DNA of 45,593 nucleotides from contig JAGXBK010000005.1 of NCBI GenBank assembly GCA_018971195.1, forward strand, positions 1 to 45,593, read 5' to 3'. The position numbers were made by a program, and so were the translations under genes. The notes beneath the pieces are model-generated. The model ran no database searches. It saw only the letters and a program-made list of their open reading frames with translations, and was not told the DNA's origin. This DNA comes from Betaproteobacteria bacterium (GTDB lineage: Bacteria > Pseudomonadota > Gammaproteobacteria > Burkholderiales > Casimicrobiaceae). This document shows positions 8,324 to 17,258 of this stretch, one piece after another (position 1 is the stretch's first letter; the number at the start of each line of letters is the position of its first letter).

Positions 8324-9823
8324 TCAGTGCTGCAGCGCGGTGTCGAAGCTCGCGCCGTTGGCGTACACCCACTCCACCAGGTAGTCGAGGGCGGGCGCGG
8401 CGCGGCGCGCATCCGGAGCGTTGACCAGCGCGACGACCGAGTACCATCGCCCCGAACGATCCACGACATAGCCCGCGAGCGCCCGGACGCCTTCGAGCGT
8501 GCCGGTCTTGAGCAGTGCCTGCCCGGCGACGCCGTCGTGCACGAATCGCCGCTCGAGCGTGCCGTCGGTCGCGGCAACCGGGAGCGAGCTTGCGAACTCG
8601 TCGCGAACCTTGCTGCGGCTCGCCGCCACCAGCAGCGCGTTGAGCCCGCGCGCGCTGACGCGCTCGCGGCGCGACAGTCCCGATCCGTTCTCGAGCACCA
8701 GGCCCCGCATTGCGAGCTTGTGCGCGGCAAGGAAGCGCCGGACGACCGCAGCGGCCCGGGCCGGCGTGGCAGGCGGCGGATCGGCCGTCGTCGCCAGCGT
8801 CAGGAAGATCTGGCGCGCCATCACGTTGTTCGACAACTTGTTGACGTCGCGCACGATGTCGTAGAGCGGCGGCGACTCGAGGGTGGCGAACGGGGTGGCG
8901 CCGGGCGCGACGCGTCCGCTCTTCACCCCTCCGGCGAAACGTCCACCGGCCTCGCGGAAATACGCCTCGAAGATCGCTCGTACGTAGTGCGCATGGTCGA
9001 GCAGCGAGACCCACCAGTCGCGCTCGCCGCAGCTCGCCGAATAGTCCCCGGCAAACCGGATCGACGCGTGGTCGCCCCGGTCGACGAATTCGGGCCGCGC
9101 GCTTGTGCGCCAGTCGCCGCAGCTGGGTGTGTCGACGAGCGCCGGCGACCGCTGCAGCACGACCTCCGGCAGCGGCGGATCGATCGAGACCGCGACCTGC
9201 GCGGTCGCGGGATCCGGCGTGAAGCTGAGGTGCAGCGCCTTGAAGTTGACGAGCAGCGCGTCCGGCCCGACGTTGTAGGGCTTGCGGGGCTCGTGGTCGA
9301 AGGCGCTCGCGTCGTAGCGCGGGAGCGCGAAATAGCTCCGGTCGAGCACGAGGTCGCCGTCGATCGCTTCGAGCCCTTTCCCGCGCAGCATGGCGATGAA
9401 TGCCTGCCATTGCTCCTTCGTGATCTTGGGGTCGCCTTGTCCCTTCAGGATCAGGTTCCCGTGCAGGACCCCGTTCACCAGCGGACCGCCGAGGTAGGCC
9501 TCGGTCTTCCAGCGGTAGTCGCGGCCGAGGAGCTCGAGCGCCGCGTAGGTCGTGACGAGCTTCATCACCGATGCGGGATTGCGCGGCCGGTCGGGGTCGT
9601 ACACGAACATCGGGCGCGGCTTCGCCGTGTCCTGCACGACGATCGACACGTCGGTCATCGGAATGCCCGCATCCAGGAATGCGCGGCGGATCTCGCGTGG
9701 CATCGCGGCCTGTGCCGCGGCCGCGCACAGCACGGTGGCGATGGCGAGCGATGCCGCGAGTCGCCGTGCGATCGCCCGTCGACGGCTGCGCACCCGGGTC
9801 CGGAACTCGCCGGCGCGGCTCAT
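8324..9823 (-). CDS. dacB: D-alanyl-D-alanine carboxypeptidase/endopeptidase (PBP4 family)
   Basis: Signal peptide; NPASVMKLVTTYAALELLG (SxxK); SNNVMARQIFLT (SxN); LLKTGTLEGVRALAGYV (KTG). Confidence 0.93.
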   Translation of the reverse strand: MSRAGEFRTRVRSRRRAIARRLAASLAIATVLCAAAAQAAMPREIRRAFLDAGIPMTDVSIVVQDTAKPRPMFVYDPDRPRNPASVMKLVTTYAALELLGRDYRWKTEAYLGGPLVNGVLHGNLILKGQGDPKITKEQWQAFIAMLRGKGLEAIDGDLVLDRSYFALPRYDASAFDHEPRKPYNVGPDALLVNFKALHLSFTPDPATAQVAVSIDPPLPEVVLQRSPALVDTPSCGDWRTSARPEFVDRGDHASIRFAGDYSASCGERDWWVSLLDHAHYVRAIFEAYFREAGGRFAGGVKSGRVAPGATPFATLESPPLYDIVRDVNKLSNNVMARQIFLTLATTADPPPATPARAAAVVRRFLAAHKLAMRGLVLENGSGLSRRERVSARGLNALLVAASRSKVRDEFASSLPVAATDGTLERRFVHDGVAGQALLKTGTLEGVRALAGYVVDRSGRWYSVVALVNAPDARRAAPALDYLVEWVYANGASFDTALQH

Positions 9824-9827
9824 CGCT

Positions 9828-11138
9828 TCACGCGATGTCGAGGATGTCGAGCGTTCGCTCGACGAGCAGCGCGAACTCGGCATCGGTCACGACGTAGGGC
9901 GGCATGAAATAGACCGTGTTGCCGATCGGCCGCAGCACCAGCTCGCGCGCCAGCGCTTCGGCGGCGAACCAGCGGGTGAATCCCGGGCGGGCGCGGTCCA
10001 CGTCGAACGCGACGATCATTCCGCACTGGCGGAAGTTGCGCACCCGGGGGTGATCGGCGATCGGCTGCGCGATCCTGCCCCAGCGCAGCGCCTTGTCGCG
10101 GTTGGCGGTGATGACGTCGTCGTCGCGGAAGATGTCGAGCACCGCCAGCGCCGCGCGGCAGGCGAGCGCGTTGCCGGTGTACGAGTGCGAATGCAGGAAG
10201 CCCCGTGCGATCTCGTCGGCGTAGAAAGCGCGATAGACGTCGTCGGTCGCGAGCACGCAGGACAGCGGCAGGTAGCCGCCGGTGATGCCCTTGGACAGGC
10301 ACAGGAGATCCGGGGTGATCCCCGCCTGCTCGCAGGCGAAGAAGCTGCCGGTGCGGCCGAAGCCCGTCATGATCTCGTCGGCGATCAGGTGGACGCCGTG
10401 ACGCGCCGTGAGCTCGCGGGCGCGCACGAGGTAGCGCGGCGCGTACATCGCCATTCCGGCGGCACCCTGGACCAGCGGCTCGACGATCAGGGCCGCGGTA
10501 CTGGCGTGATGCGCTGCGAGGAAGGCTTCCAGCGCATCGATCGCGGCGTCGACCGCGGCATCCGCGCCGGCGCAGTCGATGCCGCAGGCGGCAGGCGAGG
10601 GCAACACCGGGTGCTCGCGCAACAGCGGCGCATAGGCGTCGCGGAACAGCGCGACGTCGGTCACGGCAAGCGCCCCGACGGTTTCCCCGTGGTAGCCGCC
10701 TGCCAGCCGCGCGTAGTGCGTCTTGCCGGGGGCCCCTCGATGCCTCCAGTAGTGGAAGCTCATCTTGAGGGCGATCTCGGTCGCCGACGCACCGTCGGAC
10801 GCGAAGAATGCGTGCGACATTCCCGGCGGGGCGAGTGCCGACAGCCGCTCCGACAGCTCGACCACCGGGCGATGGGTGAAGCCCGCGAGCATCACGTGCT
10901 CGAGCTCGGCGAGCTGCGCCGTCAGCGCCGCGTTGATCCGCGGGTTGGCGTGGCCGAACAGGTTGACCCACCACGAGGCGACCGCGTCGAGATAGCGATT
11001 CCCCTCGAAGTCGTAAAGCCAGGCGCCCGCCGCGCGCGCAATCGCGACCGGCGGCGATTCCTCGTGCTGCTTCATCTGCGTGCATGGATGCCAGACCGCG
11101 TGCTGGCTGCGCAGCGCCCAGTCGCGGCTCGATGTCAT
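9828..11138 (-). CDS. bioA: Adenosylmethionine-8-amino-7-oxononanoate aminotransferase
   Basis: WHPCTQMKQHEESPPV; DGASATEIALKMSFHYW; PLSCVLATDDVYRAFY; ATGA overlap with pip. Confidence 0.95.
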   Translation of the reverse strand: MTSSRDWALRSQHAVWHPCTQMKQHEESPPVAIARAAGAWLYDFEGNRYLDAVASWWVNLFGHANPRINAALTAQLAELEHVMLAGFTHRPVVELSERLSALAPPGMSHAFFASDGASATEIALKMSFHYWRHRGAPGKTHYARLAGGYHGETVGALAVTDVALFRDAYAPLLREHPVLPSPAACGIDCAGADAAVDAAIDALEAFLAAHHASTAALIVEPLVQGAAGMAMYAPRYLVRARELTARHGVHLIADEIMTGFGRTGSFFACEQAGITPDLLCLSKGITGGYLPLSCVLATDDVYRAFYADEIARGFLHSHSYTGNALACRAALAVLDIFRDDDVITANRDKALRWGRIAQPIADHPRVRNFRQCGMIVAFDVDRARPGFTRWFAAEALARELVLRPIGNTVYFMPPYVVTDAEFALLVERTLDILDIA

Positions 11139-12118
11139 GCCGAGCGCCCGATTCGCGTGCGCATCCGGCGCACCGCGCCCACCAGCTCGCGCGCGATGCC
11201 GGGCTCGCGCACCGAATGCCCGGCGTCGGGGACGACGATGCATTCGGCGCCGGGCCACGCGCCGGCGAGTGCCAGCGCGGTGGCGGGCGGGCAGACGACG
11301 TCGTAGCGCCCCTGCACGATCGTGCATGGCAGATGCGCGATGCGGTGCAGGTCCGCGAGGATCCGGCCCGGTGCGAGGAAGGCGTCGTGGACGAAGTAAT
11401 GCGCCTCGATGCGCGCGATCGCGAGGGACGCGGCGGGGTCGTCGACGCGCCCGGCGTCCTGCCGCGGAAGCAGCGTCGAGCACGCGCTTTCGTAACGGTC
11501 CCAGGCGATGGCGGCGGGCAGGTGCACCGCGGGGTCGCGATCGTTCAGTCGCCGGTGGTAGCTCGCGAGGAGGTCGCCACGCTCCCCCGGCGGCAGGAAG
11601 TGCTCGAAATCGCGCCAGGCCTCCGGGAAGAATCGGCGCATGCCGTTCATGAACCACCGGATCTCGTCGCGCGACGCGAGGAACACGCCGCGCAGGATCA
11701 GGCCGAGGACGCGGTCCGGGTGCGCCTCGGCGTAGGCAAGCGCCAGCGTCGAGCCCCAGGACCCGCCGAACAGCACCCAGCACCCGATGCCCAGGTGCTC
11801 GCGCAGGCGCTCGATGTCGTCCACGAGGTGCACGGTCGTGTTGTCGATCGTGTCGGCGCTCGGCGTCGAGCGGCCCGCTCCCCGCTGGTCGTAGAGCACG
11901 ATGCGCCACTGCGAGGGATCGTAGAACCGCCGATGGTGCGGCAGGCTGCCGCCCCCCGGTCCACCGTGCAGGAACAGGATCGGCGCAGCTGACGGGTTGC
12001 CGCAGTTCTCCCAGTACATCGCGTGCCGCCGATCCAGCGCGAGCATGCCGCTCGCGTACGGCATGCATTCCGGATAAAGGCCAGCCTCGGGCGACTGGGC
12101 GAGAATGGAGTCGATCAT
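11135..12118 (-). CDS. pip: Prolyl aminopeptidase
   Basis: LFLHGGPGGGSLPHHRRFYDPSQWRIVLYDQRGAGRSTP and GGSWGSTLALAYAEAHP. Confidence 0.95.
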   Translation of the reverse strand: MIDSILAQSPEAGLYPECMPYASGMLALDRRHAMYWENCGNPSAAPILFLHGGPGGGSLPHHRRFYDPSQWRIVLYDQRGAGRSTPSADTIDNTTVHLVDDIERLREHLGIGCWVLFGGSWGSTLALAYAEAHPDRVLGLILRGVFLASRDEIRWFMNGMRRFFPEAWRDFEHFLPPGERGDLLASYHRRLNDRDPAVHLPAAIAWDRYESACSTLLPRQDAGRVDDPAASLAIARIEAHYFVHDAFLAPGRILADLHRIAHLPCTIVQGRYDVVCPPATALALAGAWPGAECIVVPDAGHSVREPGIARELVGAVRRMRTRIGRSA

Positions 12119-12191
12119 CGACCGTATGATCGCACTTCGGGCCGATCGGTTCGGCCCGTCGCGACGAAGCGGCCGCGATGCGGGGAGCTCC

Positions 12192-13052
12192 CTAACCGCG
12201 CCCCTTGAACGGCACGATCTTCTGCCGCTGCTCGCCCAGCCCGGAAATGCCGCAGGTCACGATGTCGCCGGGCTTGAGCCACCCCTTCGGTTCCTTCATG
12301 CCCAGCGCCACGCCCGGGGGCGTGCCGGTCGTGATCACGTCGCCCGGAAGCAGCGTCATGTAGCGCGAGACGTCGGCAACGAGCTCGGCGACGCCGAAGA
12401 TCATGGTCCTCGTGTTGCCGGTCTGCCTGCGCTTGCCGTTGACGTCGAGCCACATGTCGAGGTTCTGCGGATCCTTGATCTCGTCGGTGGTCACGAGCCA
12501 CGGGCCGATCGGCCCGAAGGTGTCGCAGCCCTTGCCCTTGCTCCACTGCGAGGCGCCGCGCTGAAGCTGGAACTCGCGTTCGGACACGTCGTTGATCACG
12601 CAGTAGCCGGCCACATGGCGCAATGCGTCCTTCACCGCGACATGGCGCGCCTTGCGGCCGATGACCACGCCGAGCTCGATCTCGTAGTCGAGCTGCGTCG
12701 AGTCCTTCGGCGTGATCGTGTTGTCGTTGGGGCCGCAGATCGACGTCTCGGCCTTGAAGAAGACCACCGGGTGCGCCGGAATGGGCACGCCGGCCTCCTT
12801 CGCGTGATCGGCGAAGTTGAGACCGATGGCGACGAACTTGGGCGGCGTGGCCACGCAGGGGCCCATGCGCGGCCGGCCTTTCACCGCGGGCAGGCGCCTG
12901 GGGTCGAGCCTGCGCAATGCAGCCAGCGAGGCCGGCGCGAGCGCTTCGGCGTCGATGTCCTTCACCTTGCGCGAGAGGTCGCGCAGGATGCCGTCCGCGT
13001 CGATCATGCCGGGCTTCTCGCGCCCCGCGGGTCCGTAACGTACGAGCTTCAT
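12192..13052 (-). CDS. Fumarylacetoacetate hydrolase-family protein, 2,4-diketo-3-deoxy-L-fuconate hydrolase-like
   Basis: MKLVRYGPAGREKPGMID; DYEIELGVVIGRKAR; GDVITTGTPPGVALGMK. Confidence 0.85.
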   Translation of the reverse strand: MKLVRYGPAGREKPGMIDADGILRDLSRKVKDIDAEALAPASLAALRRLDPRRLPAVKGRPRMGPCVATPPKFVAIGLNFADHAKEAGVPIPAHPVVFFKAETSICGPNDNTITPKDSTQLDYEIELGVVIGRKARHVAVKDALRHVAGYCVINDVSEREFQLQRGASQWSKGKGCDTFGPIGPWLVTTDEIKDPQNLDMWLDVNGKRRQTGNTRTMIFGVAELVADVSRYMTLLPGDVITTGTPPGVALGMKEPKGWLKPGDIVTCGISGLGEQRQKIVPFKGRG

Positions 13053-13062
13053 CGAGTTCTCC

Positions 13063-13818
13063 TCAGATTGTCATCCCGCCATCGCAGGAATAGGTGTTAC
13101 CGGTGACGAATGCCGACTCGTCGGACGCCAGGAACACGACCAGCGGCGCGATTTCCTCGGCTTTCGCGAGCCGTCCCATCGGCTGGCGCGCGACGAACAT
13201 GCGCCGCGCCTCGACCGGATCGGGGAACGCGTTGATCCGCTGCGCCAGCGAGGGCGTGTCGACGGTGCCCGGTGCGATCGCGTTGCAGCGAATGCCTTTC
13301 TGCACGTAGTCGGCGGCCACCGACTTGGTCAGGCCGATGACTGCCGCCTTGGTGGTGCCGTAGACGAAGCGGTTGGGCAGGCCCTTGATCGAGCTCGCGA
13401 TCGACGACATGTTGATGATCGACGCACCGCGCCCGGTGGCCTCGTGATGGGCGAGCATCTTCGGCAGCGCCGCACGGATCGCGATGTACATCGCGCGGAC
13501 GTTCAGGTTGAAGCTGAACTCCCAGTCCTTGGGCGCGCACTCGAGGATCGCTCCGTGGTGGACGTAGCCTGCGCAGTTGAACAGGATCTGCAGCGGCGGC
13601 AGGGAATCGATCGTCTTCGCGACCTCGGCATCATCGAGCACGTCGAGACGGCGCGTGCTGATGTTCGCGATGCCGCGCAGCGTGTCGAGGGCATCGCCGT
13701 CGATGTCGGTGGCGAGCACCTCGGCGCCTTCGCCCGCCATCGCGATCGCCGTCGCGCGCCCGATTCCCTGGCCCGCCGCAGTGATCAGCGCGGACTTGCC
13801 CGCCAGCCTTCCAGCCAT
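13063..13818 (-). CDS. SDR oxidoreductase, 2-keto-3-deoxy-L-fuconate dehydrogenase-like (DHRS6-type)
   Basis: GKSALITAAGQGIGRATAIAMAGEGAEVLATDID; YGTTKAAVIGLTKSVAADYVQKGIRCNAIAPGTVDTPS. Confidence 0.82.
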   Translation of the reverse strand: MAGRLAGKSALITAAGQGIGRATAIAMAGEGAEVLATDIDGDALDTLRGIANISTRRLDVLDDAEVAKTIDSLPPLQILFNCAGYVHHGAILECAPKDWEFSFNLNVRAMYIAIRAALPKMLAHHEATGRGASIINMSSIASSIKGLPNRFVYGTTKAAVIGLTKSVAADYVQKGIRCNAIAPGTVDTPSLAQRINAFPDPVEARRMFVARQPMGRLAKAEEIAPLVVFLASDESAFVTGNTYSCDGGMTI

Positions 13819-13912
13819 CGCATTCCTCCGCACCCGGCGCCGGTCGCTCCATCGCCGCAAAAAGCGCGGATTCTACGCTGCCGGCGGCCGCCCCGGTACC
13901 GCGCAGTGAATG

Positions 13913-13947
13913 GACGCGTCGCGGCCGGCGCCGGCCAGCGATGCGTC
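13913..13947. repeat. Long imperfect inverted repeat at the 3' end of the dienelactone hydrolase gene
   Basis: GACGC-G-TCGC-GGCCGGC|GCCGGCC-a-GCGA-T-GCGTC; complementary apart from one G-T pair and one bulged A. Confidence 0.8.
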
Positions 13948-14668
13948 AATGCATGAAGGTGTCGACGAGGAACGCGAAGGCGATGCGCCACGCGGCCTCG
14001 GCGGCCTCGGGAACGTAGCTCTCGCGGTCGACGGTCGCGAACGCGTGGCCGGCGTCGGGAAGTACGGCCAGCGTGTAGCGGCGGTTAAAGTCGGACAGCG
14101 CCTCTGCGATCCTCGCGTGCTCGTCGCTCGCGATCGACGCGTCCTTCGCGCCGTAGACCAGCAGTTGCGGCGCCTTGAGGTCCTGCGCGCGGTCGAGCAG
14201 CGGCCTGCGCTTCCCCTTCGGCTCCCGCGGCGCGATCCCGCCGCCGTAGAACGACACCGATGCCGCGAGGCGCGCTCCGTGGACCGCATTGGCGAGGAAA
14301 GCGAGCCGTCCGCCCATGCAGAAGCCGATGACCGCCAGCCGGCCGTCGCGCGCGCCCTGGGACACCAGCGCATCGAGTGCGGCGCCGGTCTCCTGCATCG
14401 CTTCGTCGTCGTCGATTTGCTGGACGCGCGCGATCGCGCGCTCCCGGTCCGAATACTCGAACACCTCGCCATGGTAGAAGTCCGGCGCGATGGCGATGTA
14501 GCCGGCGCGGGCGAAGCGCTCGCATACGCCCTTGACGTAGGCGTTGACACCGAACGCCTCCATCATGACCACCACGCCTATGCCTGGAACGCCGCTCGGC
14601 TTGGCCAGATACGCGGAAACCCCCGTCGCAATCGTCAGGAGCTCGGTGGTCAGTGCGGGTGCAGCCAT
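13946..14668 (-). CDS. Dienelactone hydrolase family protein
   Basis: VVVMMEAFGVNAYVKGVCERFARAGYIAIAPDFYHGEV; IGFCMGGRLAFLAN nucleophile elbow; PDAGHAF. Confidence 0.88.
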   Translation of the reverse strand: MAAPALTTELLTIATGVSAYLAKPSGVPGIGVVVMMEAFGVNAYVKGVCERFARAGYIAIAPDFYHGEVFEYSDRERAIARVQQIDDDEAMQETGAALDALVSQGARDGRLAVIGFCMGGRLAFLANAVHGARLAASVSFYGGGIAPREPKGKRRPLLDRAQDLKAPQLLVYGAKDASIASDEHARIAEALSDFNRRYTLAVLPDAGHAFATVDRESYVPEAAEAAWRIAFAFLVDTFMH

Positions 14669-14850
14669 TGGAGCACCTTCGGGCGCAGTGAGATCCTGAG
14701 CGCCAAGGATGCGACGTCGCCCGTCCATCCGCAAGCCGCGCGGGCCTGAAGCGCGGCTGCGGCGCTCGACCTGTTGCGCGCGCGATGAAAGCGCCGGGTC
14801 AGGCGATGAGCCTGGAGTCGATCTCGGCCACCGACCGGGTTCCGCCCCGG

Positions 14851-14952
14851 CGCATCGTGCGTGCGGGCTCGTTGGCCAGGACGCCCGCCCGATCCTCAGG
14901 CGCGTATCGTGCCTGCGGGCTTGTCGCCCGGCGTGCCCGCGCGCTCCTCAGG
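14851..14952. repeat. Two tandem copies (about 50 and 52 bp, 79% identical) of a hairpin-forming unit
   Basis: Copy A 14851-14900 and copy B 14901-14952; GCGGGC...GCCCGC arms conserved, loops differ. Confidence 0.75.
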
Positions 14953-16264
14953 CCGCGCGGCCGGCTTGGCTCGACGGACGGCCACGTCCCGCAGGTCTTG
15001 CCCTGGGCGCGCCGACCTGGTGGCGCGCGCCGGCAGCGGAAGGACGCCTGCCTGCGGGTGCGCCGGGTTGCGCACGCCGCGCCGCGTCGCGCGTGGCGGG
15101 TTGCATGGATGCCGCCGCGCGGGGCGCGAAGCCCGGGACATGCTCCTGCGGAATCGTCTGCTTGATCAGCCTTTCGATGCCGCGCAGGAAAGCGCGCTCG
15201 TCGACCGAGACCAGCGACACGGCCTCGCCGGTGGCGCCGGCGCGACCCGTACGCCCGATGCGATGCACGTAGTCCTCGGGGACATTGGGCAGGTCGTAAT
15301 TCACGACCTGCGGCAATTGGTCGATATCGATGCCGCGGGCTGCGATGTCGGTGGCGACCAGCACGGTGAGCCGGCCCCGCTTGAACTCGGCCAGCGCATG
15401 GGTGCGCGCTGCCTGGCTCTTGTTGCCGTGAATGGCGAGTGCGGCGATTCCGTCGTGGCCGAGCTGCTCGGTCAGCTTGTTCGCGCCGTGCTTGGTGCGG
15501 GTGAAGACCAGCACCTGGGTCCAATCCCGCGTCCTGATCAGGTGCGCCAGCAACTCGCGCTTGCGGGCGTGGTCAACCGGGAGCACCTTCTGCTGGATCA
15601 TCTCGACGGTTGAGTTGCGCCGCGCGACCTCGATCATCGCCGGCGAATTCAGCAGGCCGTCGGCAAGCGCCTTGATCTCGTCGGAGAACGTCGCCGAGAA
15701 CAGCAGGTTCTGCCGTTGCCGGGGCAGCAGCGCCAGGATGCGCCTGATGTCGCGGATAAAGCCCATGTCGAGCATCCGGTCGGCTTCGTCGAGGACGAGG
15801 ATCTCGACCTGCGACAGGTTGACGGCACGCTGGCCCGCAAGGTCGAGCAGCCGGCCTGGGGTGGCGACCAGGATGTCGACGCCGCGCTTCAGATGACTGA
15901 TTTGCGGATGGATCCCCACCCCGCCGAAGACCACGGTGGAGCTCAGCTTCGAGTACTTGCCGTAGGTGCGCACCGATTGCTCGACCTGTGCGGCGAGCTC
16001 GCGGGTCGGCGTCAGGATCAGCGCGCGGATCGGCCGGCCCGACGCCCGCGGCGACTTCGCCACGGCAGGCGTGGACAGGAGCTGGAGGATCGGCAGCACG
16101 AATCCGGCCGTCTTGCCGGTGCCGGTTTGCGCGCCGGCGAGGAGGTCGCCGCCGGCCAGAACGGCAGGAATCGCCTGCGTCTGCACGGGCGTGGGTTGGG
16201 TGTAGCCGTGTTCGGTGACGGCACGCAGCAGCGTCTCGGACAGGCCGAGGGTGGAGAAGGACAT
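14948..16264 (-). CDS. rhlE: DEAD-box RNA helicase, RhlE type
   Basis: [56 protein letters not shown]; basic C-terminal tail. Confidence 0.92.
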   Translation of the reverse strand: MSFSTLGLSETLLRAVTEHGYTQPTPVQTQAIPAVLAGGDLLAGAQTGTGKTAGFVLPILQLLSTPAVAKSPRASGRPIRALILTPTRELAAQVEQSVRTYGKYSKLSSTVVFGGVGIHPQISHLKRGVDILVATPGRLLDLAGQRAVNLSQVEILVLDEADRMLDMGFIRDIRRILALLPRQRQNLLFSATFSDEIKALADGLLNSPAMIEVARRNSTVEMIQQKVLPVDHARKRELLAHLIRTRDWTQVLVFTRTKHGANKLTEQLGHDGIAALAIHGNKSQAARTHALAEFKRGRLTVLVATDIAARGIDIDQLPQVVNYDLPNVPEDYVHRIGRTGRAGATGEAVSLVSVDERAFLRGIERLIKQTIPQEHVPGFAPRAAASMQPATRDAARRAQPGAPAGRRPSAAGARHQVGAPRARPAGRGRPSSQAGRAA

Positions 16265-16390
16265 GAGAACTTTCGGAAAAACATCGGCCTGTCCTCTCCT
16301 GAGAGAGGCCAGTCGCAGGCAAACGGAGGAACTGCAGGAGGTCGGAATCGACGGCGGCGAAAAGGACTGGAACCCATGCCGCGTGGTCGG

Positions 16391-16399
16391 ATTATACCA
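16391..16399 (-). promoter_or_regulatory. Candidate extended -10 promoter (TGGTATAAT) for rhlE
   Basis: Complement of ATTATACCA is TGGTATAAT, about 127 bp upstream of the rhlE ATG. Confidence 0.45.
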
Positions 16400-16446
16400 G
16401 CTACCGGACGCGGGAAATTGGTAATGCCACTTGACCAGTCTACCAG
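16395..16446. promoter_or_regulatory. Candidate GntR-family operator region (TACCAG, TTGGTA, GACCAG, TACCAG half-sites)
   Basis: Half-sites at 16395, 16418, 16433 and 16441 in the rhlE-gntR divergent intergenic region. Confidence 0.4.
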
Positions 16447-16513
16447 GCGGGCGTAGCCTTCGCCGATCCAACCATCGTCGGGCGCGGTGCGCCGCGACGC
16501 CGGGCCTGGTCCC

Positions 16514-17215
16514 ATGCCGTTCCAGAGCATCGAACCCCGTCGGCTTTACCGGCAGATCGCGGACCAGATCCGCGCGCTGATCAGGAGTGGCGAGTACGCC
16601 ACCGGTTCGCGCCTGCCGCCTGAGCGCGACCTCGCGCGGCAGCTCGGCGTGTCCCGGCCGTCGGTCCGCGAGGCCGTGATCGCGCTCGAGGTCGAGGGGC
16701 TGGTCGATGTGCGCATCGGTTCCGGCATCTACGTCCGCCCCTGCGACGACGTGCAGGCGGCGCCGCCGGCCGATGGCGAGGCGGGTCCTTTCGAGCTTTT
16801 GCGCGCGCGCTACCTGATCGAGTCCGAATGCGCCGCGCTGGCGGCGAAGGCCGTGACCCGGGTGCAGCTGCAGGCGATCGAAGCCGCGCTGGGCGACATG
16901 GAGCGCGAATTGGCGGAGGGGATGCAGCCGCTGCCGGGCGACCGCCTGTTCCATTTGCGGATCGTGGAGGCAACGGGAAACGGCGCGCTGGTGCACGTCG
17001 TCCGGACGCTGTGGGACGAGCGCGCCGGACCGCTCTACCAGCAACTCGAGCAGCATTACGATTCGCCTGACCTGTGGCAAGCGGCGATGGCCGAGCATCG
17101 CGTCGTGCTGGAGTCGCTCGCGGCGCACGATGCCAGGGGCGCCCGCGCCGCGATGCGCCGGCACCTGGACCAGGCGTACAAGCGGTTCAGCGCCGGCTGG
17201 GACATGCTGCACTGA
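16514..17215 (+). CDS. GntR family transcriptional regulator, FadR subfamily
   Basis: [52 protein letters not shown] wHTH; helical FCD-like C-terminal domain. Confidence 0.93.
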   Translation: MPFQSIEPRRLYRQIADQIRALIRSGEYATGSRLPPERDLARQLGVSRPSVREAVIALEVEGLVDVRIGSGIYVRPCDDVQAAPPADGEAGPFELLRARYLIESECAALAAKAVTRVQLQAIEAALGDMERELAEGMQPLPGDRLFHLRIVEATGNGALVHVVRTLWDERAGPLYQQLEQHYDSPDLWQAAMAEHRVVLESLAAHDARGARAAMRRHLDQAYKRFSAGWDMLH

Positions 17216-17258
17216 GACCGCACCCGGGTCGGGCCGTGGTTGCACTGAAGGAGTTTCG

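Noticed and set aside
8324-9823. Beta-lactamase call from SxxK/KTG motifs
   Set aside because: Overall length, the SNN motif and domain layout fit PBP4 (DacB) rather than a beta-lactamase.
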